Part shown: piece after piece, positions 16,155-24,784 of the stretch | Position numbering within the stretch: the first letter of the stretch is position 1 | Layout: every line of letters starts with the position of its first letter | NCBI GenBank assembly: GCA_965364515.1 | Contig: CBDTXZ010000003.1 | Location: 1-44,751 of the forward strand | Direction: 5' to 3' | DNA from: JAHEDH01 sp965364515 | Lineage (GTDB): Bacteria; Actinomycetota; Acidimicrobiia; Spongiisociales; ZC4RG35 | Length of the DNA: 44,751 nucleotides | Program-made: the position numbers and the translations under genes | Notes under the pieces: generated by a model | The model's database searches: none | What the model saw: only the letters and a program-made list of their open reading frames with translations | Told to the model about the DNA's origin: nothing

Positions 16155-16260
16155 GAGGATGCCGGCTCGAAGTGTCGAGTTCCGAGCGTCGAGTCGGCGA
16201 GGCTCGCAAAGGGCAGGCACCCGACTGGAACCACTCGTCCTCCTCCGGCCGAGAGTGGGG

Positions 16261-16896
16261 TCAGGTCGTCGGCTGCGGATCCACGGAATAGATCGCGAGG
16301 TTACCGCCGGCCACGATCTTCTCCTGTTCCACCATGAGATCTGCTCGCTGCACCACGCCGGGGACGCCGCCCGTCTCCCTGAAACTCTCGTATCCCGAGT
16401 GGTGACCAGACAGCCGCTCGATCAGCGCAGACGCCAGACGCAGGACTGGGCCTTTCCAACCTCTGAGAGATCCAAAACGGAAGTCGATGATCATCACTCT
16501 TCCGCTGGGTTTGGTGACACGCGCCATCTCCGCAACGAACGGCTCCCTTTCGGGAGCCGGCACTTCATGGAGCACCATCGACGTCATGACCAGATCGAAG
16601 CGATCGTCTTCGAAGGGGAGGGTGACACCGTCGCTCCGGAGCAGATCCGCTCGGTCTCCCAGCCGCTTCCTGGCCTCCACGAGCATCGCCTCGGACACGT
16701 CGACGCCACTGGCGGCACACCCCGCTTCGACGTACGCAACGAGACCGGTCCCTGTGCCACAGCCGACATCGAGCACCTGCCAGTCCGGCTCCGGCGATAG
16801 GAGATCGAAAGCGACTCTGCGGACTCCCGCCTGGACGGGTTCGATCACCAGGTCGTAGATCGCAGCGATTCGTCGATATGGATCGTCAGCGCGCAT
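16261..16896 (-). CDS. Class I SAM-dependent methyltransferase (UbiE/Methyltransf_11 type)
   Basis: A 211-residue methyltransferase. Motif I is V-L-D-V-G-C-G-T-G-T-G, motif II is A-S-G-V-D-V-S-E-A-M-L, L-P-F-E-D-D-R-F-D-L-V follows, and the post-motif R-V-T-K-P-S-G-R-V-M-I-I-D-F is present. The N-terminal Y-R-R-I-A-A-I-Y-D resembles UbiE/arsenite-methyltransferase relatives. I chose ATG 16896; the frame is open to 16965, but that part lies inside the decayed glucosidase frame. No strong Shine-Dalgarno is visible. The substrate cannot be predicted. Confidence 0.82.
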   Translation of the reverse strand: MRADDPYRRIAAIYDLVIEPVQAGVRRVAFDLLSPEPDWQVLDVGCGTGTGLVAYVEAGCAASGVDVSEAMLVEARKRLGDRADLLRSDGVTLPFEDDRFDLVMTSMVLHEVPAPEREPFVAEMARVTKPSGRVMIIDFRFGSLRGWKGPVLRLASALIERLSGHHSGYESFRETGGVPGVVQRADLMVEQEKIVAGGNLAIYSVDPQPTT

Positions 16897-17662
16897 CGTC
16901 TGCTCGCTCGGTCTTCGCGACGCTCGGCCATGCACGAGTCGAGCGGTCGCCCGGTCTTCGCTCACTGGATCGAAACGCGTCAGCCTTCGCCTGCTCGGGG
17001 ATGCACGCGGGACGACGCCGAGCTCTCGCTGTGGAGAACCGAAGGGCCGGCGGCCGCACAGGTCGGTGACGGGTGTGTAGCCTCTGGTCGAGCGTCACGC
17101 CGGCGCGGGTCGTTTCACCCGGGTCGCGTCTGACCTTCGTGAAGCCCTTCAACTCTCTAACCGGTCGAGCCACGGTCGACTCGTGTGCCCATGCCGAGCC
17201 GACGAAGAACGAGGTGTAGTTGTTGGGCGGGCCGCCATCCGGGGTGCCGTCTCTCCAGATGTAGTAGTTCCGATAGGGGTTGTCGCGTGAGCTGCGACTC
17301 TCACGGAACCACGAGTGCTCGTCACCGGTGTGGTTGACCACCAGATCGAGGACGAGCTCGATGCCGCGTTCGTTCGTGGCGGCGAGCATCCGATCGAAGT
17401 CTTCCATGGTGCCGAACTCCGTCATGACCTTGCGGTAGTCGCGAACGTCGTACCCGTTGTCGGCATTTGGGCTGTCGAAGTGCGGGCTGAGCCACACCAC
17501 ATCGACTCCGAGTTCCGCCAAGTGATCCAGTCTCCCGATGATTCCGTTCAGGTCACCGATTCCGTCACCGTCGCTGTCGGCGAACGATCTTGGATAGATC
17601 TGGTAGATCACGACGTCTTTCCACCATGTGGGTGACCGGTGTCTTGTGGACCTCTTCGACAT
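16886..17662 (-). pseudogene. Truncated alpha-glucosidase (GH13, oligo-1,6-glucosidase type)
   Basis: The N-terminal part is a convincing GH13 glucosidase: W-W-K-D-V-V-I-Y-Q-I-Y-P-R-S-F-A-D, then D-G-I-G-D-L-N-G-I, V-D-V-V-W-L-S-P, the conserved G-Y-D-V-R-D-Y, and D-L-V-V-N-H-T-G-D-E-H-S-W-F. Homology ends after F-F-V-G-S-A-W (about 17190). The remaining roughly 95 residues are Arg/Pro-rich and unrelated, and the catalytic regions (nucleophile Asp, Glu, final Asp) are gone. Intact relatives are about 530 residues. I therefore call it a 3'-deleted remnant; the ORF runs 11 bp into the methyltransferase gene. ATG 17662 has no good ribosome site. Confidence 0.8.
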
Positions 17663-17842
17663 GCTTCGGAGCCTACGACCGACATCGACGCGAAGACTTC
17701 TGACTGGTCGCCAGAATCGCACGAGGTGATGCATGAGGCGGCTCTATCGGAGTCTGATGGAGAGGGCTTCGAGACAGCTGTCCGACGGCGGCCGCCGAGG
17801 GGGCGACCCTTCGAAGCGCCGGCGGGTGCGTAGAGTCGGATC

Positions 17843-18121
17843 ATGACGCGTTTCTCGATCGATCAGACCCACGACGGGCTTGCGATCCGCGTGACCGAGA
17901 TGGGGGCTGCTGCCGGCCGGCTGCTGGCGGCGTTCCAGGACTGTCAGGACGGACGTTGCGACTGCCCGACGGACGAATACGACAAGGTCTCAGCCCTCGC
18001 CATCGAGTCCGAGCCAGGCGACGCCGTCGCAATGATGCTCGTCTCCAAGCCGGGGGAGCACTTCGACGAGTCCGAAATCGAGGCTTGTCTTCGGCACACG
18101 GTCGCCAAAGTCGAGGACTGA
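17843..18121 (+). CDS. Small cysteine-containing protein, function unknown
   Basis: A 92-residue soluble protein beginning MTRFSIDQTHDGLAIRVTEM and containing a compact C-Q-D-G-R-C-D-C-P-T-D-E-Y segment near residues 34-46. The three close cysteines plus C82 could bind metal or form disulfides. It reads like a real gene (balanced composition, conserved-looking D-E-Y-D-K-V segment), but I do not recognise the family. The ribosome site before ATG 17843 is weak (GGAT). No operon partner. Confidence 0.6.
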   Translation: MTRFSIDQTHDGLAIRVTEMGAAAGRLLAAFQDCQDGRCDCPTDEYDKVSALAIESEPGDAVAMMLVSKPGEHFDESEIEACLRHTVAKVED

Positions 18122-18353
18122 CCCCGCAACACTAAGCCTGACAGCCCTCCGGGATGCATCAGAGCCGGTTTCGAGGCGTGCAACACCCGGATGATCACCT
18201 CGGCTCGTCTCCGGGGCGTCGAGCCCGCTCGCGGGCGGTCTCGATCGGGCCATGTGACCTTCGACTCTCACAGAAGTGCCGTTGGTCCTATAACACGGGA
18301 CTTGGGCCGGGTGCGAGGAGCACAGTCTCCGGCTCGAGAGGAGGTGACTACGC

Positions 18354-18707
18354 ATGACGATGGATTCCGCGATCGTGTTCACGTACTCGAGAGCGGCGCC
18401 GGGCCGGGAAGAGAAGGCGCTTCAGTCGTTCACCGAAGGCATGGCCTTCTTCGGGTCCGCTGCCCACGACGGCAAGTGTGGTGAGCCGATCAGCGTGATG
18501 GGGACGTCTGGTCACAGTTCGATGATCATCCCCGGAGAGTATGAAGCGTTGTCTGCGCTGGTGCGGACCGATGAGTTCCGCGAGCTGTTCACGAAGACCG
18601 TGTTCGCCGTACCCGACATCGGATACGAGATCGCTGCATTCGGAGAAGGGGTGCAGGACTACATGGCGCGCTGGGCCCGCGTCGGAAGCGAGATGGCCCT
18701 GCTCTGA
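18354..18707 (+). CDS. Small soluble protein, possible dimeric alpha/beta barrel, function unknown
   Basis: A 117-residue protein (I-V-F-T-Y-S-R-A-A-P-G-R-E-E-K-A then a long helix, S-V-M-G-T-S-G-H-S-S, E-F-R-E-L-F-T-K). The strand-helix pattern recalls ABM-type ferredoxin-like proteins, but no catalytic residue can be named. AGGAGGTGA ends 7 nt before ATG 18354, one of the best ribosome sites in the window, so the gene is very probably real and well expressed. An inverted repeat at 18716-18761 follows. Confidence 0.7.
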   Translation: MTMDSAIVFTYSRAAPGREEKALQSFTEGMAFFGSAAHDGKCGEPISVMGTSGHSSMIIPGEYEALSALVRTDEFRELFTKTVFAVPDIGYEIAAFGEGVQDYMARWARVGSEMALL

Positions 18708-18715
18708 CGGTATCG

Positions 18716-18761
18716 CTGTGGCCGGCCGACCGCACTTGTTGCTGTGTTCGACCGGCCACAG
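18716..18761. repeat. Inverted repeat with 10-bp perfect arms
   Basis: CTGTGGCCGG (18716-18725) and CCGGCCACAG (18752-18761) are perfect reverse complements separated by 26 nt, starting 8 bp after the preceding stop. No T-run follows, so it is either a rho-independent-like terminator of unusual form or a regulatory dyad for the downstream transporter. Confidence 0.5.
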
Positions 18762-18895
18762 GCGCGTCCGGGTCGAGCTTCCGTGTGTCGGTGACGAGGC
18801 CAATGGGTTCCGGCTCACTGATGTTGTCGACAGATGCCGGCTATCTCACGGGATGGAGGTAGCGTCGACGGTTCATCGAGCACCGGGCGAGGGAA

Positions 18896-21238
18896 ATGGG
18901 CCAACCAGGCGAGCTTCAGCGTGATCTCGGGTTCTGGAGTGCGCTGACGATCGGCGCTGGGACCATGATCGGTGCCGGCATCTTCCTGCTCGCCGGGCGC
19001 GCAATCGAGGCGGCCGGTCCGGCAGCCGCACTGTCGTACGCGTTCGCCGGTGTGGTGTGCATACTGACCGCCGCCGCCGCCGCCGAGCTGGCCACCGGCA
19101 TGCCCACCTCGGGCGGCGACTACTACTTCGTGTCCCGGTCTCTCGGTGCCGCATTCGGTGCCATCTCAGGTGTGGGAATCTGGCTCTCGTTGACGGTGGC
19201 GATCGCCTTCTATCTGGTCGGCACCGGAGAGTTCCTCTCCCAGGTCAGTCCGGTGCCGGCCGTGGTTGGTGCCCTGGCGGGCACCGCACTGTTGCTGATC
19301 CTCAACATCGTCGGAGCCAAGGTCTCTGGCTCGGCTCAGATCGTGATCGTGCTCGCACTCATGGTGATCCTCGGTGTCTTCGTCGTCGGGGGGATCCTCG
19401 AGGCCGATCAGGCCAATCTCGCCCCGTTCTTCCCGGAGGGCGGGGGAGCGGTCCTGTCCACGACGGCGCTCGTGTTCGTGTCGTTTCTCGGATTCGTCAA
19501 GATCGCCGCGGTGGCGGAGGAGATCAAGGAGCCGAGCAAGAACCTCCCTCGGGCCCTGATGGGATCGGTGGCGCTCGTCACCGTGCTCTACGTGCTCATC
19601 GTGCTCGTCGTCGCAGGTGTCTTCACCCAGGAGACGATCCGAGAGGTACCCGACCCCCTGACGCGGACTGCACGGCTTGCGTTCGGTGGCGTGGGCGCCA
19701 CCGGCATCATCGTTGCCGGGCTGTTCGCCACGCTGTCGTCGGCGAACGCCTCGATCCTCGCCGCCTCCCGCATCAATCTCGCGATGTCGAGGGATGGATT
19801 GTTCCCCGAGCGCCTCGCCGAGATCAGCGCGCGCTTCGTCACGCCTCTGAGGGCGATCGTCCTGACGTCCACGATCGCTGCCGTCCTGATCGTCGCGCTG
19901 CCGAACATCGAAGAACTCGCCAAGATCGCGTCTTCGCTGCAGCTGTATTCCTATGCCGCGATCAATGTCGGAGCCGTCGCCCTGCGCGCAGCGGATCCGC
20001 CGTGGTATCGGCCGACGTTCCGCGTCCCCTTCTCGCCGGTGCCACAGATCATCGGGGCCCTCGGGTGTGTGGCGATCATCGGGTTCTCAGGAACCACGGC
20101 ACAGCTCGCGGTGCTCGGCCTCATCGGCCTCAGCCTCCTGTGGTACTTCGTCCGCCGGGATGGAGTCGACTTCGAGTCGGCCGTACCTCGTCTCCGGCTG
20201 CGGTGGAACCAACTCGGCCTTCGATCCCTCTTCTCGCCACCGACCCGCATGGAGATCGAAGCGGCTGAGAAGCCGATCGCTCCCCTCGAGCACATCGTTG
20301 GAGCGGAGGACCCCCGGACCGTGGCGGTGGCGCTCGCGAACCCTGCAACCGAACGCTCGCTCCTCCTGCTCGGACGGTTCGTGGCCACCGGTTCGACCGA
20401 ACCCGGGAGAGTGCTGGCGCTCCGACTCGTCCAGGTGCCACGCCAAACCCCCCTGGGAGCGGTCCGCAACGATGCCGGGGTGGTGAGTGCTGCCCGGGAG
20501 TCGCTGCAACGTGCGGTTGCGGGACTTCCGGTCTCGGCTTCGAACGGTGACCGACCGCTCGACGCGACGTCGGTCGATGTCGTTGTGGAGCCCGCCCACG
20601 ACGTGGCGACGGGCCTGGTCGATCAAACCGTGTTTTCGGGTGCGGACCTCCTGGTGCTCGGCTGGCACGGTGGATTCTCGCTCGGGCGCATCGCAGATTC
20701 ACCCGTACGTCGCGTCGTGGCGGGGCTTCCGGCCGACTTCGCAGTCCTGAAGGATCGGGGGATGGACCGGCTCGAACGCATCCTCGTCCCATGGGGCGGC
20801 GGTCGCCATGCCCGATTGGGTCTCGAGTTGGCATTGCGCATCGCGTCCGCCTCGGGCGCGCACGTCGATCTCCTGAGGGCGGTGCGGACCGATGTCGATC
20901 CGGACCGCGAGCGGGCTTCGGTCAGAGATGACATCGAGTCGCTCGTTGGTCAAGTCGACGTACCGGTCGAGATCCTGGTCGAGCGGTCCCAGGACGTCGT
21001 GGCTTCGATCGTCGAGTCGGCACGACAGGGCAGTCACGATCTGCTGGTCATCGGCGCGTCAGGCGAGTCCGGTCTCCGGACGGTGCTCTTCGGGACGATT
21101 CCGGACATCGTCGCCGATCGCGCCCCGTGTTCGGTCTTGCTGGTTCGCCGGTACGTTCCGGAGCACTGGGCGTACAAGACCTCCGAGCGCTTCAAGCGGC
21201 TGCGCGAGCAGGTCGGTCTCACGTCTTCGGCGGAGTGA
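18896..21238 (+). CDS. APC-superfamily amino acid transporter with C-terminal universal stress protein domains
   Basis: A 780-residue protein. Residues 10-430 are a 12-helix amino acid/polyamine antiporter (L-T-I-G-A-G-T-M-I-G-A-G-I-F near the start, V-A-E-E-I-K-E-P-S-K-N-L-P in the middle, typical of the cationic amino acid transporter branch). Residues about 450-590 form a degenerate USP-like domain, and about 605-765 a second USP domain with a nucleotide-binding loop G-A-S-G-E-S-G-L-R-T-V-L-F-G-T. The tandem suggests that ATP or another nucleotide gates transport. ATG 18896 has GAGGG 2-3 nt upstream, which is close. Substrate unknown. Confidence 0.88.
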   Translation: MGQPGELQRDLGFWSALTIGAGTMIGAGIFLLAGRAIEAAGPAAALSYAFAGVVCILTAAAAAELATGMPTSGGDYYFVSRSLGAAFGAISGVGIWLSLTVAIAFYLVGTGEFLSQVSPVPAVVGALAGTALLLILNIVGAKVSGSAQIVIVLALMVILGVFVVGGILEADQANLAPFFPEGGGAVLSTTALVFVSFLGFVKIAAVAEEIKEPSKNLPRALMGSVALVTVLYVLIVLVVAGVFTQETIREVPDPLTRTARLAFGGVGATGIIVAGLFATLSSANASILAASRINLAMSRDGLFPERLAEISARFVTPLRAIVLTSTIAAVLIVALPNIEELAKIASSLQLYSYAAINVGAVALRAADPPWYRPTFRVPFSPVPQIIGALGCVAIIGFSGTTAQLAVLGLIGLSLLWYFVRRDGVDFESAVPRLRLRWNQLGLRSLFSPPTRMEIEAAEKPIAPLEHIVGAEDPRTVAVALANPATERSLLLLGRFVATGSTEPGRVLALRLVQVPRQTPLGAVRNDAGVVSAARESLQRAVAGLPVSASNGDRPLDATSVDVVVEPAHDVATGLVDQTVFSGADLLVLGWHGGFSLGRIADSPVRRVVAGLPADFAVLKDRGMDRLERILVPWGGGRHARLGLELALRIASASGAHVDLLRAVRTDVDPDRERASVRDDIESLVGQVDVPVEILVERSQDVVASIVESARQGSHDLLVIGASGESGLRTVLFGTIPDIVADRAPCSVLLVRRYVPEHWAYKTSERFKRLREQVGLTSSAE

Positions 21239-21349
21239 CGTCTGCGCCCGGACCTCACCCCGCGGTGTGGCCCGGGTCGACGGACGAGAGCGCGTACCCT
21301 CTCGACACCAGATGCCGATTGAACGACCCCCCAGAACGAAGCCGGCGCC

Positions 21350-22774
21350 GTGGACGGCCTGACCGCGGTTCGTGAGGCCGCGCGCCGGTATGCCGCTGCG
21401 GTCGCCGATCTGCTGCGTCGGGCCGCCGAGACCGACCCATCGGCATTCTCGACGTGCAGGCAAGCGTACGAACAGGACGGTGCCTCCATCGGCGAACTTC
21501 CGGAGAAGGACGCGCGGCTCCTCATCTCCTATGTGGCGACATCCGATTTCGAAGTGGACTTCGACGAGATCGAGTGGCTCAGCGACGGTGTCCACACCCG
21601 GTCCGATCTCGAGGCTCTCGAAGCCACCGACACCGGGCAGGAGGCCATCGGGCCCTTGAAGGACTCCATCCAGAGGATGTCCGACACCGTCACGAACGGA
21701 TCGGTCGGGTACCGCCTGCTCGTGTTGTTCGATCATCTCGCAGGCACCCGATTCTCCTCGGAGTGTGCACAGGCGGCGATGTCGCTCGTGTCAACGGTCG
21801 CTGCGGTGGACGGAGCTCCCAACGCATTGGAACTCGAAGCCATCGACCAGCTCCGTCAGGCGATGCGGAAGTACGCCCGCGACACCGGCCTCGCCGATTT
21901 CGACGCAGCCGGAGGAGTGCACGGGATTCACGGGGAGACCCCGACATCGCACGACGCCGAAACGTCCGGAGGGCTCCGAACGATGGAGGAGCTGATCGCC
22001 GAGTTGGACACGCTGATCGGTCTCGAAGGCGTCAAAGCCGAGGTGCGGCAACTCGCCGACTTCATCCACATCCAGAACTTGCGCAGCACGGTCGGCCTGC
22101 CGACCCAGGACGTGTCCTATCACCTCGTATTCACCGGAAATCCGGGCACCGGTAAGACGACGGTTGCCCGATTGTTCGCCGAGATCCTCGGGACCCTTGG
22201 GGTCGTGTCCTCGGGGCATCTCATCGAGGTCGAGCGGTCTCAGCTGGTGGGGCATTACATCGGTCAGACGGCTCCAAAGGTTCGTGAGCGGGTCGAGGAG
22301 GCTCTCGGGGGTGTTCTCTTCATCGACGAGGCGTATTCACTGGCCGGGAAGGGAGAGCAGGATTACGGGAACGAAGCCATCGACACACTCGTGAAGCTCA
22401 TGGAGGATCACCGTCGTGACCTCGTGGTGGTCGTTGCCGGCTACCCAGCGCCGATGAACCGATTCCTCGATTCCAACCCGGGAATCGCTTCTCGGTTTCG
22501 CCGAACGCTCCACTTCGGGGACTTCACCGATGACGAGTTGGTGGCGATCTTCGAGAAGATCTGTGGGGACGGGGGATACGAGCTCACCGAGAAGGCGGCC
22601 GAGCGTCTACTCGAGCGGCTTGCCGCAACCGAGCGGGGCCCGGGGTTCGGAAATGCCAGGCTCGTGCGGAACTGGTACGAGGATGCACTCGGTCGTCAGG
22701 CGAGCAGGCTCGTCGGCAGCGGCGAGACCGACATCGACGCTCTGAGGACCCTGCGAGCATCGGACCTGGGCTGA
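21350..22774 (+). CDS. CbbX/SpoVK-type AAA ATPase with helical N-terminal domain
   Basis: A 474-residue protein starting at GTG. The AAA core occupies about residues 215-470: Walker A G-N-P-G-T-G-K-T-T, the pore-type segment S-G-H-L-I-E-V-E-R-S-Q-L-V-G-H-Y-I-G-Q-T, Walker B V-L-F-I-D-E-A-Y-S-L, sensor-1 region V-V-V-A-G-Y and arginine finger G-I-A-S-R-F. Relatives remodel Rubisco (CbbX) or serve type VII secretion (EccA), but neither partner is visible here. The N-terminal 200 residues are helical; A-A-V-D-G-A-P-N-A-L-E-L-E-A-I resembles the acidic motif of TerB-like domains (tentative). Its stop is 11 bp from the convergent YGGT-like gene. Confidence 0.85.
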   Translation: MDGLTAVREAARRYAAAVADLLRRAAETDPSAFSTCRQAYEQDGASIGELPEKDARLLISYVATSDFEVDFDEIEWLSDGVHTRSDLEALEATDTGQEAIGPLKDSIQRMSDTVTNGSVGYRLLVLFDHLAGTRFSSECAQAAMSLVSTVAAVDGAPNALELEAIDQLRQAMRKYARDTGLADFDAAGGVHGIHGETPTSHDAETSGGLRTMEELIAELDTLIGLEGVKAEVRQLADFIHIQNLRSTVGLPTQDVSYHLVFTGNPGTGKTTVARLFAEILGTLGVVSSGHLIEVERSQLVGHYIGQTAPKVRERVEEALGGVLFIDEAYSLAGKGEQDYGNEAIDTLVKLMEDHRRDLVVVVAGYPAPMNRFLDSNPGIASRFRRTLHFGDFTDDELVAIFEKICGDGGYELTEKAAERLLERLAATERGPGFGNARLVRNWYEDALGRQASRLVGSGETDIDALRTLRASDLG

Positions 22775-22785
22775 TTGCACAGCCG

Positions 22786-23193
22786 TCAGACCTGATCGAA
22801 CTTCCTCACGACCCGCATCACGAGCCCTTCGACCACCGACCATCCGACCAATGCGGCGAGCATCACGGCGTTAAAGCCCTCACCGGCGATGGAGCCGAAT
22901 CCGTCGCCTCCGAAACCGAGCCCGTTGCCGATCCCCTCGACCGGGGCGGCGAGGAGATCTGAGTAGGTCACGATCATTTCGCCGATGGAGCTGTCGAGCG
23001 GGATCACACCCAGGTCCAAGAGGATTCGGGCGACGAGGACGAGTTGGACAACGGCAAAGGCGAGTGCGACCGCTCTGCGAAGCAGTCGTGACAGATCGAA
23101 ACCGCTCTCGGCACGTGGTGGTGTCGAGAACGACCTCAGTGCATGCCTCCCGATTGCGCCGTGGCGAACCTGACCGAACGGCACAGCGCGCAT
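22786..23193 (-). CDS. YGGT-like small membrane protein
   Basis: A 135-residue protein with two hydrophobic segments (ALAFAVVQLVLVARILLDL and AVMLAALVGWSVVEGLVMRV) separated by a Gly-rich loop, the layout of YGGT/YlmG family proteins. The start is uncertain: ATG 23193 (or TTG 23196) has no visible ribosome site, and the first 30 residues are basic and could be untranslated. It lies divergent from the primase-polymerase gene. Function unknown. Confidence 0.6.
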   Translation of the reverse strand: MRAVPFGQVRHGAIGRHALRSFSTPPRAESGFDLSRLLRRAVALAFAVVQLVLVARILLDLGVIPLDSSIGEMIVTYSDLLAAPVEGIGNGLGFGGDGFGSIAGEGFNAVMLAALVGWSVVEGLVMRVVRKFDQV

Positions 23194-23393
23194 CAAGGAA
23201 GCGGTGCTGCGTTCGACCCCAAAAGCACTTCCGACGCGCCGCCTCGGCGCGCCTGGAGCGAAGGAGAGCTCTCGTCATCGAGTTGGCGAACAGGTCTCCG
23301 CCCGGCACGACTGTGTGGAACGTGAGCACACCTCCTACTTTCGGCCCTTTCCACTCGTTCAGAACCATCGCACGTTGATTCGGAGGTCGAATG

Positions 23394-24638
23394 ATGGATG
23401 GCAGTGACGTTTCAACCGGGGGGACGACCGTTCTGGACGCCGCCATGGCCTACGCCCGGTTCGGGTGGTCGGTGATCCCGGTACACACCCCCGAAGGGGC
23501 GGCGTGTTCCTGCCAGGACGGCAGTTGTCGCTCCGTCGGCAAGCACCCCAGGGTGCCATGGGAGCAGTGGATGGAGCGACCGGCGCCATCGGACCGTTTG
23601 CGGGCCTGGTGGAGACGGTGGCCGGATTCGAACGTTGGCGTCGTGACGGGTCTCGTGTCCGGGATCGCCGTGATCGACATCGACCCCCGCAACGACGGGG
23701 ATCGGAGCCTTCGGGACCTCGAGTCCCGCTGGGATGTCCTTCCGGTGACGACGGAGGTTCGAACCGGTGGCGGAGGTACCCATCTCTGGTTCCGGCTCGG
23801 TGTCGACGTGGCCTCGAGCGTGCTCGCATCGGGCGTCGAGTTGAAGGCTGGTGGCGGGATGGTCGTTGCGCCTCCGAGCCTCCACGAGAGCGGCCAGCGG
23901 TACGTCTGGCGACCCGGTGGGCACCCCGACGAGCTTCAACCGTCGAGACTCCCGGAGTGGGTCGCCGATCTCGCAGCCGGGAGGACTCGGCATGCCGCCC
24001 TACCCGTCACGGTTCGTACCGCTGCAGAACGAGAGGAGTTCAGGTCCGCTTGGGAGCGTGCCGAGATCGAGTTGCGTCCCGGGGATCGGTACTACAGATG
24101 CCCCTTCCACGACGATCACCACCCGTCCCTCCACATCGATGCCGAGGGCTGTCGGTGGTATTGCTTCGGCTGCGGTGAAGGTGGGGGGATCGGACGCCTT
24201 GCGGAGAGGCTGGGAGAGGATCGAAGGCCCCGACCACGCTCTCGACTGCGTCAGCAGATGACATCGGGTCGTTCGATCACACTCCGAGGTGACCACGAGG
24301 TCGATGTGGTTGGCGAGTCACGCCACCAGGACGAGCTCCTCCTCCTGACGGGTGGTCGACGCCGATACGGTGGCGTGGACGCCGAGTGCGTTGCGGAGCT
24401 CGTCCCGGAGCCCGCGAACCGCTTCGATCCAAAAGCGATCGGCGTGTACATCGATGGTCACCATGTCGGGTACATCCGCCGAGGCGATGTCACATGGCTG
24501 CGGCCCCACATCGAGGAGAGCCGCGCTCTCTACGGACTCTCCACATGCCGGGCAGTGATTCGCGGTGGCTGGGACAGGGGGCACGGCGCAGTCGGCATGT
24601 TCGGTGTCACATTGCTCCTCCCCGGTCCCGGCGATTGA
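23394..24638 (+). CDS. Bifunctional primase/polymerase (AEP Prim-Pol) with CHC2 zinc finger and HIRAN domain
   Basis: A 414-residue protein with three DNA-related parts. Residues about 10-195 are a Prim-Pol domain: a Cys-rich loop C-S-C-Q-D-G-S-C before G-K-H-P-R, metal-binding V-I-D-I-D (D95, D97), G-T-H-L-W-F (H130) and G-G-G-M-V-V-A-P-P-S. Residues about 230-270 are a DnaG-like CHC2 finger (C-P-F-H then C-F-G-C). Residues about 305-380 match HIRAN (A-N-R-F-D-P-K-A-I-G-V-Y-I-D-G then V-G-Y-I), which in HLTF binds 3' DNA ends. No helicase or TOPRIM part is present. The ribosome site GGAGGT fits ATG 23394 better than ATG 23391. A terminator follows. Confidence 0.85.
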   Translation: MDGSDVSTGGTTVLDAAMAYARFGWSVIPVHTPEGAACSCQDGSCRSVGKHPRVPWEQWMERPAPSDRLRAWWRRWPDSNVGVVTGLVSGIAVIDIDPRNDGDRSLRDLESRWDVLPVTTEVRTGGGGTHLWFRLGVDVASSVLASGVELKAGGGMVVAPPSLHESGQRYVWRPGGHPDELQPSRLPEWVADLAAGRTRHAALPVTVRTAAEREEFRSAWERAEIELRPGDRYYRCPFHDDHHPSLHIDAEGCRWYCFGCGEGGGIGRLAERLGEDRRPRPRSRLRQQMTSGRSITLRGDHEVDVVGESRHQDELLLLTGGRRRYGGVDAECVAELVPEPANRFDPKAIGVYIDGHHVGYIRRGDVTWLRPHIEESRALYGLSTCRAVIRGGWDRGHGAVGMFGVTLLLPGPGD

Positions 24639-24730
24639 AACGACGAACGCCATCAGGTCACCAATCATCTGGTACGCATGGAACTGGAGGCACGGTGGGC
24701 GGCATGTGAAGGTGCAGCCGGCGTCACGAC

Positions 24731-24765
24731 GAGACGGGGATGGCCCTCAGGGCCATCCCCGTCTC
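24731..24765. terminator. Bidirectional intrinsic terminator
   Basis: A perfect 16-bp stem, with outer arms GAGACGGGGATGGCC and GGCCATCCCCGTCTC and a 3-nt TCA loop, lies between the convergent primase-polymerase and three-repeat protein genes. Its symmetry would end transcription from both sides, although no long T-run follows. Confidence 0.75.
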
Positions 24766-24784
24766 TGATCCCCCCAGGTCCGAC

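Noticed and set aside
18286..18310. GGGACTT-G-GGCC near TATAAC, recalling a DosR/DevR box and a promoter before the 117-residue gene
   Set aside because: Spacing inside the half-sites is one base short of the DosR consensus, no second half is present, and no -35 stands at 16-18 bp from TATAAC.
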